A stretch of 64,000 bases of DNA from Bradyrhizobium sp. CCBAU 53340 (GTDB lineage: Bacteria; Pseudomonadota; Alphaproteobacteria; Rhizobiales; Xanthobacteraceae). The notes beneath the pieces were generated by a model. The model saw only the letters and a list, made by a program, of their open reading frames with translations. It was not told where the DNA came from and ran no database searches. Where the stretch lies: assembly GCF_015291645.1 (NCBI RefSeq), contig NZ_CP030055.1:3472001-3536000 (forward strand). The letters run 5' to 3'. A program made the translations under genes and the position numbers. Positions 44,903-53,731 of the stretch are shown here, piece after piece. Within the stretch, counting starts at the first letter, position 1. Every line of letters starts with the position of its first letter.

Positions 44903-45709
44903 TCAATGCGCGTCGGCATTGTTCGATGCTGTGCCTGCCGGGACCACGTGAACCACGTGAAAGCCGTTTTCTCTGAGGTATCGCAGGAAGGCCGGCATGA
45001 TGGCGGCCGTGCGGGCCTTGGAATCGTGGAACAGGATGATGCCCTTGCCGGCCGCGGCCACGCGCTCGGTGATCAGCTTCAGTTCCTGTTCCGGCGTCAT
45101 CTCGTTCCAGTCGCTGGCCCAGAAATCGGCGCCGAACACAACGATGCCGCGCGACTGCAGCAGATCGAGCTCGGCCGGCGTCGCTTCGAAATAGGGGAAG
45201 CGGAAGAATGGTGTCGAGGGCGTCGTGGTCGAGGCGCCATTCAGCGCCATCTCGTCGGCGGCGATGCCGCGGTCGATCTCGCTCCGAGCCTTGTCGGCCG
45301 GGATCCGCGCCATGAACGGATGTGACCAGGTGTGGTGGCCGATGGTGTGGCCCTCGCGCGCGATGCGCTTGACCATGTCAGGATGTTCGGACGCGTGCAG
45401 GCCGATCAGGAAGAAAGTCGCACGTACGCATTCCTGCGCCAGCGCCGCCAGCACCTTCGAGGTGGTCGGTGGATGCGGGCCGTCGTCGAAGGTCAGCACG
45501 ACCTCGTGATCGGCAAGCTGCAGCGTCTGCGGAAAACTCTTCAGGCCGACGCGTGGCGTGCTCCTGGCATCGACGCTCAGCACCCGCGACGTGCCGAGCG
45601 CATCCTTGCGCGGGCAGTCTGCGGCTCCGGCCGCGGCACTCCCGATGAGGGCTGCGAGAGCCGCGCCCATCGTGACCGAGGTCCAGTTCGGTCGATGCAT
45701 CTTTGCCAT
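44903..45709 (-). CDS. Polysaccharide deacetylase (NodB homology) family protein
   Basis: 268 residues, signal peptide ending AAAGA. The domain has VVLTFDDGPHPPTTSKVL, the zinc motif HHTWSHP, FFRFPYFEAT, and IILFHDSKART. It shares CP-KDALGTSR and the following order of motifs with the longer paralogue next to it, so the pair arose by tandem duplication. It lacks that protein's low-complexity tail. Chitin-like or peptidoglycan substrate is possible; no nod genes are near. Confidence 0.88.
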   Translation of the reverse strand: MAKMHRPNWTSVTMGAALAALIGSAAAGAADCPRKDALGTSRVLSVDARSTPRVGLKSFPQTLQLADHEVVLTFDDGPHPPTTSKVLAALAQECVRATFFLIGLHASEHPDMVKRIAREGHTIGHHTWSHPFMARIPADKARSEIDRGIAADEMALNGASTTTPSTPFFRFPYFEATPAELDLLQSRGIVVFGADFWASDWNEMTPEQELKLITERVAAAGKGIILFHDSKARTAAIMPAFLRYLRENGFHVVHVVPAGTASNNADAH

Positions 45710-45780
45710 TGCGCTTGCGATTGCCTTGTGGGTATTGGCTGACCGTCAGCCCAAATCACCAACCTGTTGCGAGGCCCACC

Positions 45781-47202
45781 ATGGATGAACAGATGGACGG
45801 CGCCGCCTCCGTCGAGGCCTCGGTACTCGACCACGTGCCGATGCGCAATGAAGACGGCGAAATCAGGCATGAATTCGTCGAGGAAATCGCCCATGCGATC
45901 GAGGCCGCCGACAGCGCCGCGCTGCGTGCCTGCGTCGCCGAGCTGCACGAAGCCGATCTCGGTGATCTCATCGCGGCGCTCGCGCCCGACGATCGTGTCC
46001 GCCTGGTCGAGCTGACCGGCGCCGACTTCGACTTCTCCGCGCTGAACGAGCTCGACGAGGGGGTGCGCGAGGAGATCCTCGACGAGCTGCCGCCCGAGAC
46101 AGTGGCCGAGGGCGTCCGCGAGCTCGAATCCGACGACGCGGTCGAGCTGCTCGAGACCCTCGACGAGGACGAGCAGGAGGAGATCCTCGAGAAGCTGCCG
46201 TTGCAGGAGCGCGTCGCGCTCGAGCGCAGCCTGCTGTATCCGGAAAACTCCGCCGGACGGCGGATGCAGACCGAGTTCATCGCCGTGCCGCAGGATTTCA
46301 CGGTGGGGCAGGCGATCGACTACATGCGCGACACGCCCGATCTGCCCGATCGCTTCTACGAGATCTATGTCGTCGACAAGGACCAGCACTGGCAGGGTGC
46401 GGTTCCGCTCGACGTGCTGCTCCGCGCCCGCCGTCCGGTGCCGCTCACCGAGCTGACCGACGAGGATCGCCGCCGCGTCTCCGTCTTGGAGGACCAGGAG
46501 GAGGTGGCGCGCATGTTCGGCAAGTACAACCTTGTCGCGGCTCCCGTGCTCGACACCCAGGACCGGCTCGTCGGCGTCATCACCGTTGACGACGTGGTCG
46601 ATGTCATCGAGGAGGAGGCGGACGAGGACCTCAAGGCGCTCGGCGGCGTCACCAGCGACGAAGAGCTGTCGGACACGTTTCTCACCATTGCGCGCGGCCG
46701 CTTCAACTGGCTGCTGATCAACCTCGCCACCGCCTTCCTGGCGTCCTCCGTGCTCGGTCTGTTCGAGGGCCAGCTCGAGAAGATGGTGGCGCTCGCAGTG
46801 CTGGCGCCGATCGTGGCGAGCCAGGGCGGCAATGCCGCGACCCAGACCATGACGGTCGCAGTGCGCGCGCTCGCCACCCGCGAGCTCGGCTCCTCCAACG
46901 CTTGGCGCGTGGTGATCCGCGAGACGCTGGTCGGCCTCGTCAACGGCATTGGCTTTGCGGTGATCACGGGCATCGCCGCGGTGGCCTGGTTCAAGATCCC
47001 GGGCCTTGGCATCGTCATCGGGCTTGCGATCATCGTGAACCTCGTCGCCGGCGCGCTCGGCGGCATCCTGATCCCGATGGGGCTCGAACGCGTCAGGGCC
47101 GATCCGGCCGTGGCTTCCGGCACGTTCGTGACGACGGTGACGGACGTGGTCGGCTTCTTCTCCTTCCTCGGCATCGCCACGCTGTGGTTCGGGTTGAAGT
47201 AG
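45781..47202 (+). CDS. mgtE: Magnesium transporter MgtE
   Basis: 473 residues from ATG at 45781 with GAGG upstream. The N-terminal superhelical MgtE_N domain (ADLGDLIAALAPDDRVRLVEL) is followed by two CBS domains (YMRDTPDLPDRFYEIYVVDK; DRLVGVITVDDVVDVI) and a five-helix membrane domain with PIVASQGGNAATQTMTVAVR and GGILIPMGLERV. It forms a dimeric Mg2+ channel gated by cytosolic Mg2+ through the CBS region. Stands alone. Confidence 0.94.
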   Translation: MDEQMDGAASVEASVLDHVPMRNEDGEIRHEFVEEIAHAIEAADSAALRACVAELHEADLGDLIAALAPDDRVRLVELTGADFDFSALNELDEGVREEILDELPPETVAEGVRELESDDAVELLETLDEDEQEEILEKLPLQERVALERSLLYPENSAGRRMQTEFIAVPQDFTVGQAIDYMRDTPDLPDRFYEIYVVDKDQHWQGAVPLDVLLRARRPVPLTELTDEDRRRVSVLEDQEEVARMFGKYNLVAAPVLDTQDRLVGVITVDDVVDVIEEEADEDLKALGGVTSDEELSDTFLTIARGRFNWLLINLATAFLASSVLGLFEGQLEKMVALAVLAPIVASQGGNAATQTMTVAVRALATRELGSSNAWRVVIRETLVGLVNGIGFAVITGIAAVAWFKIPGLGIVIGLAIIVNLVAGALGGILIPMGLERVRADPAVASGTFVTTVTDVVGFFSFLGIATLWFGLK

Positions 47203-47218
47203 GGGGCGTGGCAACTAC

Positions 47219-47362
47219 GCTCTCGTGTCCCGGGCGCGCTGCAACGCTCTTTGGCGTTGCTGCGCAGAACCGGGACCCAGAAGGGCAGCAAACTCCGCGC
47301 TCAAATGGGCCCCGGCTCTGCGGCGCACCGCGAAGGCGCGCTGCGCCGCGTCCGGGGCACGC
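47219..47362. repeat. Interspersed repeat with CCCGG ends, Bradyrhizobium type
   Basis: Starts CTCTCGTGTCCCGGGCGCGC and ends with a matching inverted half (CGCGTCCGGGGCACG). Inside it GAACCGGGACCCAG and GGGCCCCGGCTCTGC face each other. I remember this as a repeat family in Bradyrhizobium genomes. It occupies nearly all of the gap between mgtE and the XRE gene and has no plausible gene. Confidence 0.65.
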
Positions 47363-47425
47363 GACCATCTTTAATCCGACTTTAAGCGACCTGTCGCATC
47401 ATCGCCTGCGCTTGGGGGAATGAGC

Positions 47426-47731
47426 ATGCGCTTGCGGCTGAAGGCGGACGGACGGGTCGTTGAATTGCGGGACGGGCAAGAGCTTCCTGTCCAGCCGGCC
47501 CCGCCTGCAGTCGAGACTCGGCCGGTGGACGCCGGCTCGCTCGCGGTGCGCGATCTGCGCCGGCGCGCCTGTCTCACCCAGATGGAGTTTGCCGCCAAGC
47601 TCGGCGTGCCTGTCGAGACCATCCGCAACTGGGAGCAGGGCAAGCGCGCCCCGCGCGGCCCGGCCCGCGCCTTGCTGGCCGTGATCGCGCATGCGCCCGA
47701 CACGGTATTCCAGGCGCTCGCCAAAGCCTGA
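47426..47731 (+). CDS. XRE/HigA-like helix-turn-helix protein, orphan antitoxin-type
   Basis: 101 residues from ATG at 47426; GGGGGA fits this start better than the ATG at 47420. After a 40-residue N-terminal extension comes a Cro/C1 HTH: RRRACLTQMEFAAKLGVPVE, then TIRNWEQGKRAPRGPARALL. This sequence type occurs as the DNA-binding half of HigBA/MqsRA-like systems. No toxin gene is next to it: upstream is only a repeat and downstream an unrelated reductase. It may be a solitary regulator. Confidence 0.82.
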   Translation: MRLRLKADGRVVELRDGQELPVQPAPPAVETRPVDAGSLAVRDLRRRACLTQMEFAAKLGVPVETIRNWEQGKRAPRGPARALLAVIAHAPDTVFQALAKA

Positions 47732-47792
47732 CCCGCGAACCTGCCATTCGCATTGCAGCTTAAGATGTGGACCCCGGGGCCGGCCTCGTCCG

Positions 47793-47820
47793 TTGCACTC
47801 TGGCGGACCCGGTCCATAAT
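47793..47820 (+). promoter_or_regulatory. Sigma-70-like promoter for the aldo/keto reductase gene
   Basis: TTGCAC (47793-47798), 16-base spacer, CATAAT (47815-47820). The predicted start of transcription is about 40 bases before the ATG at 47867. Confidence 0.5.
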
Positions 47821-47866
47821 GACGTCGTTGACGAGTCTGGGGCTGCCGCAACAGAGAGGTTTCCTC

Positions 47867-48685
47867 ATGCTGTTCGTCGAGGCCAATGGCGCAAAAATCC
47901 CGGCGATCGGGCTTGGGACCTGGGAGCTGGAGGGGCGCACCTGCGCCCGCGTGGTCGAGCAGGCGCTGCGGCTCGGCTACCGCCACATCGATACCGCCCA
48001 GGTCTATGACAACGAGCGCGAGGTCGGCGATGGCCTGCGCGCTTCCGGCGTCCGCCGCGACGATGTCTTCGTCACCACCAAGGTCTGGACCAACCATTTC
48101 GCGCCGCATGATCTCGAGCGGTCGATCAAGGAGAGCCTGGCGCGCTTGAGGCTTCCCTCCGTTGACCTCGTGCTGTTGCATTGGCCCAATCCGCACGTGC
48201 CGTTGGAGGAGACTCTAGGGGCGCTGGCGCATGCCAAGCGCATGGGCCTGACGAGCCACATCGGCGTCTCCAACTTTACGGTGGCCTTGATCGAGCAGGC
48301 GGTGGCGCTGTGCCCCGAGCCGCTGGTCTGCAACCAGGTCGAATACCACCCTTATCTGGACCAGACGAAGGTGAGGGCGGCCTGCGATCAGCACGGCATG
48401 GCGGTGGTCGCCTACAGCCCGATCGCCAAGGGGCGGATCAAGTCTGACCAGACGCTTGTGGCGATCGGCCACGCCCATCACAAGACGCCGGCGCAGGTCT
48501 GCCTGCGCTGGCTGGTGCAACAGAATGTGTCGGCCATTCCCAGGACATCGCGCGTCGAGCGTCTGTCGGAAAATATCGAGATCTTCGATTTCGAACTCTC
48601 GGACGACGAGATGGCCCAGATCTCCGCGCTGGCCAGCCCCAAGGGCCGCCTGACCGATTTCGGCTTCGCGCCGAAATGGGATTGA
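47867..48685 (+). CDS. Aldo/keto reductase
   Basis: 272 residues from ATG at 47867 with AGAGG upstream; the longer frame from 47753 runs through the promoter. TIM-barrel enzyme with the tetrad Asp42, Tyr47 (HIDTAQVYDNE), Lys72 (VTTKVW) and His105 (LLHWPNPH). NADPH contacts lie in PIAKGR and IPRTSRVERLSEN. It reduces aldehydes or ketones, perhaps 2,5-diketogluconate-like or methylglyoxal. Monocistronic. Confidence 0.92.
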   Translation: MLFVEANGAKIPAIGLGTWELEGRTCARVVEQALRLGYRHIDTAQVYDNEREVGDGLRASGVRRDDVFVTTKVWTNHFAPHDLERSIKESLARLRLPSVDLVLLHWPNPHVPLEETLGALAHAKRMGLTSHIGVSNFTVALIEQAVALCPEPLVCNQVEYHPYLDQTKVRAACDQHGMAVVAYSPIAKGRIKSDQTLVAIGHAHHKTPAQVCLRWLVQQNVSAIPRTSRVERLSENIEIFDFELSDDEMAQISALASPKGRLTDFGFAPKWD

Positions 48686-48734
48686 GGGGAGGCTGCGGTA
48701 TGCTAGGAGCAGGCCGGCAACCCAAGATCGGGCG

Positions 48735-49709
48735 ATGGAACTGCGGAAGATCATACGGACTGATATCGCGGCGTCAGCCATCGCGCATCTGACGCTGGTG
48801 GCGCTGATCATCGTGATCAGCGAAGTCCATCCGTTTCAATCTGCGCCGCCCGAGACCGTGACGGTCGATATCGTCACGCCAGAGCAGGTGAAACAGGAAG
48901 AGGCCAAAGCCGAAGAGAAGGCTCAGGAGGAGGCGAAGGAGAAACCGCCGGAGCCGCTTCCCGACCTGAAGCTGCCGAAGCTGGACCTCACCGACAAGCC
49001 GGACGCGGCGCCGAAGCCCGCGCCGGCCCAGAAGAAGGCGCCGCCGGAGCAGAAACAGGCCTCGCACGAGCCGCAGCAGAAGCAGCCTCAGCCGTCACAA
49101 ACGGCGAAGCAGCAAGAGGCCAACGCCCAGCCGCAACCTCAGCCATCCCAGCCGCAGCAACAGCCACAGGTGCAGCCATCGCAGCTGCCGCCGCAACAGC
49201 CGCCGCCACCTCAGCCTCAGGCGGCGCAGCAGCCACCTCCGGCGACGCCGCAGCCGCAAGCTGCGCCGCCGGCCTATCAGGCGCCGGAGCCGGACGTCAC
49301 GGTCAAATACGGCGTGTTGCTGGGCCTGCCGCCCGAATTGCCGCCCGAGCCGAAAGACGCGCCCAAGGATGACGGCGGCGATGCCAAGGATTCGATCGCA
49401 GCCAAGCTGCCGCCCGAGGTCATTGCCGAGCTTCGCCGTCACTTGAGGAGTTGTTCGAAACTGCCGGCGGGCGTTGCGCCGACCGACGCCGTACGCATCA
49501 AGCTGCGCGCGGTGCTCGCGACCGACGGCACGCTGGCGCGCGCGCCGATCCTGATCGCGGCCCCGCCATCCGCGAAGGGCGTGGCCATCGTGAAATCAGC
49601 GATGAGCGCGATGCAGGCCTGCCAGCCCTACAAGATGCTGCCCGTCGACAAATACGCCGAATGGCAGGTGATGGACCTGTCGTTCACGCCGGCGGATTTC
49701 GGGTCGTAG
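48735..49709 (+). CDS. TonB/TolA-like energy-transducing protein with Gln/Pro-rich linker
   Basis: 324 residues. One N-terminal membrane segment contains S-x3-H spacing (ASAIAHLTLVALIIVIS), the pattern that TonB and TolA use to couple to ExbBD/TolQR. It is followed by a Glu/Lys helix and about 120 residues almost only Pro, Gln and Ala, able to span the periplasm. The C-terminal domain (about 225-324) resembles the TolA/TonB end and has two cysteines (SCSKLPAG; AMQACQPY) that could form a disulfide. No exbBD or tol genes lie nearby. Confidence 0.75.
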   Translation: MELRKIIRTDIAASAIAHLTLVALIIVISEVHPFQSAPPETVTVDIVTPEQVKQEEAKAEEKAQEEAKEKPPEPLPDLKLPKLDLTDKPDAAPKPAPAQKKAPPEQKQASHEPQQKQPQPSQTAKQQEANAQPQPQPSQPQQQPQVQPSQLPPQQPPPPQPQAAQQPPPATPQPQAAPPAYQAPEPDVTVKYGVLLGLPPELPPEPKDAPKDDGGDAKDSIAAKLPPEVIAELRRHLRSCSKLPAGVAPTDAVRIKLRAVLATDGTLARAPILIAAPPSAKGVAIVKSAMSAMQACQPYKMLPVDKYAEWQVMDLSFTPADFGS

Positions 49710-49742
49710 CTGGCTTGCAGGTTTCGCCTCGCCCGACCCGTC

Positions 49743-50621
49743 TTACGAATTGTGGCTTGCGAGCCAGGCGAATGCCGCCAGGATTCCCGGCAGTTGGAGG
49801 TCGTGGCGAAGCTTGCCGGACGCCGGCAGGAGGCGGTGCTCCACCGCGACGCCGACGCGGCGCAGCGCCTCGACATAGGCGGTCTGAACTGACGCCGACA
49901 CGCGCTGATCGAGCGGATCGGTCAGTGCGATGATCTTCTCCGGAGGATGGCGGGCCACCTCGGCGACATGATCGATCGGGTCGAGGAAGTCGGCGTGTCC
50001 GGTGATGTCGGCGGTCCAGCCGTTCTCGCGATTGCGCCGTGCGACCGCTGTATTGCCCGAGGTGATCACCGCGCAGCCGATGTCGTCGCGGCGCGCGATC
50101 AGTGCGGCGACGAGATGACCGCCGCCGGATTGGCCGACGAGATTGAGCCGACGCCAGCCGAAATGTGCCTTGAGGCGGCTCAGCGCCGCATCCACCAGCG
50201 CGACCTCGCGCGGCCGGCGTCGGTCGAGATGGTGACCAGTCGACCCTAGGATGCCGGGACGTGCCAGATGGACATAGGGGCGATGGAAGCTGGCGCTGAA
50301 TTGTTCTGCCAGCGCCTGCACGTCGTAGGCCGTCGTCGCGACGTACCATTCGTTGGCGACGACCTCGCCATCGCGTTTCTCCACGGCATCGCCGCGCAGG
50401 AAGATGACGGGATCATCAGGGGCGCCTTCGGGCGCAGCACCGTAGAATGCGAGAACGTCGGGCCTGCCGTCGACCTCGATCCGAACACGTCCCGGACCGT
50501 CGTTATCGGACGTAGTGAATTCGACGCCGCGAACCACATCGGCCCCGGAAAAAGGCGTGGTCGGCAGATCTGCAATGTTTGGAAAGCTGATCACGAGCAG
50601 AGTTGTCGGGGAGATACGCAC
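49743..50621 (-). CDS. Alpha/beta hydrolase-fold protein
   Basis: 292 residues. The nucleophile elbow is GQSGGG with Ser165; acid and base candidates are Asp238 (TDPLDQRVS) and His273 (KLRHDLQ). The N-terminal about 95 residues hold a polar beta-rich part with VIFLRGDAVE. A hydrophobic start (TTLLVISFP) may be a weak export or anchor signal. It is convergent with the TonB-like gene. The substrate is unknown. Confidence 0.75.
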   Translation of the reverse strand: MRISPTTLLVISFPNIADLPTTPFSGADVVRGVEFTTSDNDGPGRVRIEVDGRPDVLAFYGAAPEGAPDDPVIFLRGDAVEKRDGEVVANEWYVATTAYDVQALAEQFSASFHRPYVHLARPGILGSTGHHLDRRRPREVALVDAALSRLKAHFGWRRLNLVGQSGGGHLVAALIARRDDIGCAVITSGNTAVARRNRENGWTADITGHADFLDPIDHVAEVARHPPEKIIALTDPLDQRVSASVQTAYVEALRRVGVAVEHRLLPASGKLRHDLQLPGILAAFAWLASHNS

Positions 50622-50639
50622 GCAATGTCAAGTGGCGCG

Positions 50640-51330
50640 CGTGATCTCGGATTGCCCGACGGGCAAATCAGCCGGGCAGCTGTCAACCGACTCGCGCGAA
50701 AATATTCCACTTTACCGAAATTCGGAAATGGCGTATGTGTTGCCCATCCCGGCTCATCCTTGAGGGGCGATCGTACGTCGTCACGAATTGCGAGCCGGGC
50801 TTGCGGTGGCCGCGGCAGCGTTAGGCGCGAGAGGTGCGGGCAGGGCGGGTAGTCCCTGTGAGCCCGAAACCGCGTGCGGACGAACGGCGCTGTAAAGTTC
50901 GTCGCGCCAACATTTTTCCCGCAACGTCGACAGCGCGGGAAAACCCTGTGGCCGGCGAATGCGCGCACGGCAAAACCGTGTGGTCCCGGCCGTCGTAGCT
51001 ACGGTCAAGCTTTCCGCGGAGGTGTGGAGCGTCCAACCGGATCAACCACATCGTCAATTCGCGGGGCGAGGGAGGCCAGAAGGAATTCGGCTCCCGGGAG
51101 AGCGCGGCATAAGCCGTCAAACCATCGCGCAGGGAAGGCCGTGTGTTGGGCTTCACCTGTATGCTGCTGTGCGGTCTTTTTGCGCTACATTTTCGCGCAG
51201 CGGACCGCGGGTGCCAGCCGGCACCCGGCCTTCCCTGCGCCCTCTTGGATAAGAGGGTGGAGTGATGAAACAAAGCTCGGGCGGATTGCGCCGCGAGGGC
51301 GCGAAGGCGTGTCTGCTGTGTGAGAATCGG
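50640..51330. repeat. Long interspersed non-coding repeat, degenerate copy
   Basis: No credible gene occurs between 50622 and 51521. Most of the gap (to about 51330) contains blocks that I recognise from memory as a long repeat in Bradyrhizobium and relatives: GATTGCCCGACGGGCAAATC near 50647, GTTGCCCATCCCGGCTCATC near 50739, CATCGCGCAGGGAAGGCCGT near 51122, and CCGGCACCCGGCCTTCCCTG near 51219. The last two are inverted partners. Spurious ORFs over it give the low-complexity proteins typical of mis-annotation. Boundaries are approximate. Confidence 0.55.
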
Positions 51331-51360
51331 AAGATCGATGAGGCAAGCTCAACTCTATAT

Positions 51361-51513
51361 CCGTCACCCTGAGGTGCGCGCTCAGCGGCGCATCAGCGCC
51401 GTTGAGCGAGCCTCGAAGGGCGACGGCCCGGCTGCATCCCGGCCGTTCATCCTTCGAGGCTCCCGGCGCGATGCGATGCATCGTCCGGTGCGGTGCGCTG
51501 CAGAGCCGGGACA
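51361..51513. repeat. Interspersed repeat with inverted CTCGAAGG / CCTTCGAG blocks
   Basis: Begins CCGTCACCCTGAGGTGCGCG, contains GAGCCTCGAAGGGCGACGG facing CATCCTTCGAGGCTCCCGG, and ends GCAGAGCCGGGACAC, which resembles the end of the repeat at 47.2 kb. It lies directly before the stop of the DUF599 gene. I remember this family as common in Bradyrhizobium. No gene content. Confidence 0.6.
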
Positions 51514-51521
51514 CAAGGGCC

Positions 51522-52238
51522 TCAATGCCCCCGCTTCAGCCCCCCGTCGCCCGCAACCACCTCCGGACCCATCGCGGCCCAGGCGCTCGACGCGAACTGC
51601 CGCCGCCACGTCACCACCACCACGGCGGCCGTGGTCACGAACAGCACCCAGGGGCTGACGAACCAGCCGAGATAGCCGAGCGCGAAGAAAAAGGCGCGCT
51701 GGCCGCGGTTGAAGTGGCGGCCGGCGGATTCGAACACGCGCGTGGTGCGGATGACATGGGCCTCGGCCTCCGGCGTGTCGCGCTGCGAGGCCGGCGGCAT
51801 GCCGCCATAGAGGATGGCGACATAGTTGAACAGGCGATAGGCCCAGGCAAATTTGAAGAAGGCGTAGACGCAGATCAGCACGAGACCGACGCATTTGAGC
51901 TCCCACAGCGCAGGCGAGGGGCTGAGATCGATCGGCAGCTTGCCCAGGATGGCGATTGCGTCGTTGGTGGCATGCAGCAGCGCCAGCGCGCCGCCGAGCG
52001 CGAACAGGCTGGTGGAGGCGAAGAAGGCGGTGCCGTTCTGGAGCGAGGCCATGATCTGCATGTCGACCATGCGTGCCTCGCGGTCGAGCAGGCGGCGCAC
52101 CCAGACCTCGCGGTATCGGTTCATCCGCGCCGACAGGCTGTCGCGGCCATAGGCGGAATGCTCGAGCGTCGCAGCATAGGCCAGCCACTCGATGATAAAG
52201 AAGCCGACGGCGGTGATGTCGACCCAATGCCTGCTCAT
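51522..52238 (-). CDS. DUF599 membrane protein
   Basis: 238 residues from the ATG at 52238, with GGAGAGAG in front. It opens MSRHWVDITAVGFFIIEW and has four membrane segments, with RMNRYREVWVRRLLDREARM in the first cytoplasmic loop and HFNRGQRAFFFALGYLGWF in the last, both typical of DUF599. Function unknown; it is an inner-membrane protein. It is divergent from the GST gene. Confidence 0.88.
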   Translation of the reverse strand: MSRHWVDITAVGFFIIEWLAYAATLEHSAYGRDSLSARMNRYREVWVRRLLDREARMVDMQIMASLQNGTAFFASTSLFALGGALALLHATNDAIAILGKLPIDLSPSPALWELKCVGLVLICVYAFFKFAWAYRLFNYVAILYGGMPPASQRDTPEAEAHVIRTTRVFESAGRHFNRGQRAFFFALGYLGWFVSPWVLFVTTAAVVVVTWRRQFASSAWAAMGPEVVAGDGGLKRGH

Positions 52239-52359
52239 GTCTCTCTCCTCGCGAGCCATGACGATTGCCACGCATGGTTGGGGGCGGCAACGATTGATTG
52301 GCGGCAGGCGATGGCGTTAAAAGCAGCCGCACAGACGGACTTACGGAAGGACCAGGGAC

Positions 52360-53022
52360 ATGGCAGCGTTCAAGCTCGCGATCGGAAACAAGAACTACTC
52401 ATCATGGTCGATGCGGCCCTGGCTCGCGCTTCGCGCCAACGACATCCCGTTCGTGGAGACAGTGATCCCGCTCTACACCGACAATCCCGCGGACAAGGAG
52501 CAGATCCTGTCCTTCAGCCGCGCCGGCAAGGTGCCGGTGCTGGTCGACGGTGACATCACGGTGTGGGATTCGCTTGCCATCATCGAGTTCATCGCCGAGC
52601 GCTATCCGGAGAAGAAGCTGTGGCCGGACGACGTCGCCGCCCGCGCCTTGGCCCGTTCGGTGTGCGCCGAGATGCATTCCGGCTTCATGGCCTTGCGCAG
52701 CGAATGCGGCATGAACCTGCACCGTCCCGTGCGTCCGGTGGCGCTGTCGGCGGACGCCAAGGCCAATGTCGCGCGCGTGCAGGAGATCTGGCGCACGTGC
52801 CGGACCCGCTACGGCGCAGGCGGGCCGTTCCTGTTCGGCCGCTTCAGTGCGGCGGATGCGATGTATGCTCCCGTCGTGCATCGCTTCCGGACCTACGCCA
52901 TCGAGGTCACGCCGGAGACCAAGGCCTATATGGACGCGATGATGGCGATGCCGGCCTTCCAGGAATGGACCCGCGACGGCCTCGCCGAAACGCTTGTCAT
53001 CGAAAAGTTCGAGAACGTGTGA
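52360..53022 (+). CDS. Glutathione S-transferase family protein
   Basis: 220 residues. Thioredoxin-like N-terminal domain (KLAIGNKNYSSWSMRPWLAL, then GKVPVLVDGDITVWDSLAI) with the glutathione-binding Pro-Val and Asp-Ser pairs, followed by the all-helical domain (FSAADAMYAPVVHRF). The NYSSWSMRPW start fits a bacterial group related to YfcF and MAAI-type enzymes. It conjugates or isomerises using glutathione in the cytosol. Confidence 0.9.
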   Translation: MAAFKLAIGNKNYSSWSMRPWLALRANDIPFVETVIPLYTDNPADKEQILSFSRAGKVPVLVDGDITVWDSLAIIEFIAERYPEKKLWPDDVAARALARSVCAEMHSGFMALRSECGMNLHRPVRPVALSADAKANVARVQEIWRTCRTRYGAGGPFLFGRFSAADAMYAPVVHRFRTYAIEVTPETKAYMDAMMAMPAFQEWTRDGLAETLVIEKFENV

Positions 53023-53157
53023 ACATGCGCATGACCGGAAGGAGCGGGGACCGGCTCTCCGCCAAGGTCATGCTCGCTTGAAATGTGATGGAGCGCCGCT
53101 TGACGGCATGCCGGCTCGCGGCGCTCAATCACGGAGAACAACGAAGAGGGGACGGCC

Positions 53158-53526
53158 ATGGGAATTCTGGACTCGCTGGAGAACAATCCCGCACTACGCA
53201 GCGCGCTCGGCCAGCTTGGCGCCGCCGTCCTGCCGGCCGTTCTGAGCGAGGTGATGGGCAACAACAACCAGGGCGGCTTGGGGGCGATCGTCGCCAAGCT
53301 CCAGCAGGCGGGCTTTGGCGAGCAGGTCAAATCGTGGCTCGGCAACGGCCAGAACCTGCCGATCTCGGCCGACCAGCTCCGCGCCGTGCTCGGCAACGAT
53401 ACCGTCCGCCAGCTCGCCGCGCGCTATAACATCCCGGTCGACCAGCTCGGCGAGATCCTGGCTCAGGAGCTGCCCAAGGCCGTGGACCGGGCGAGCCCGG
53501 ACGGCCATCTGCCCCCCGGCGCCTGA
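53158..53526 (+). CDS. YidB family (DUF937) protein
   Basis: 122 residues. Starts MGILDSLENNPALRSALGQL and continues with GGLGAIVAKLQQAGFGEQVKSW, GNGQNLPISADQLRAVLG and a helical end, as in YidB. Gly/Gln-rich and helical, cytoplasmic. Function is not established. It follows the GST gene by 135 bases with its own promoter space. Confidence 0.88.
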   Translation: MGILDSLENNPALRSALGQLGAAVLPAVLSEVMGNNNQGGLGAIVAKLQQAGFGEQVKSWLGNGQNLPISADQLRAVLGNDTVRQLAARYNIPVDQLGEILAQELPKAVDRASPDGHLPPGA

Positions 53527-53731
53527 GCGGCTGGTTCCGACGGTATCACCGGATGCCCGGTGCGGCCCCTATCATCCTGAAAACACTGTGAGATTGGCGT
53601 ATTTTCCGAGCCTGCATACTGCTGGCCAAAACGCCGCGCCGCGTGCTATAGGTCGGGTCGGGTATTCAGCCGGTCCGTCGCAGTGGGGACCCTGGGCACG
53701 GCCGGCGCTGTTTGAGTGATGGAGATGGGCG

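Noticed and set aside
45577..47214. Minus-strand frame of 545 codons
   Set aside because: Antisense to mgtE; low-complexity product without family features.
50821..51323. Overlapping ORFs of 125-150 codons in the repeat region
   Set aside because: They lie in the long interspersed repeat and have Arg/Ser/Pro-rich composition; similar false annotations are frequent in Bradyrhizobium.
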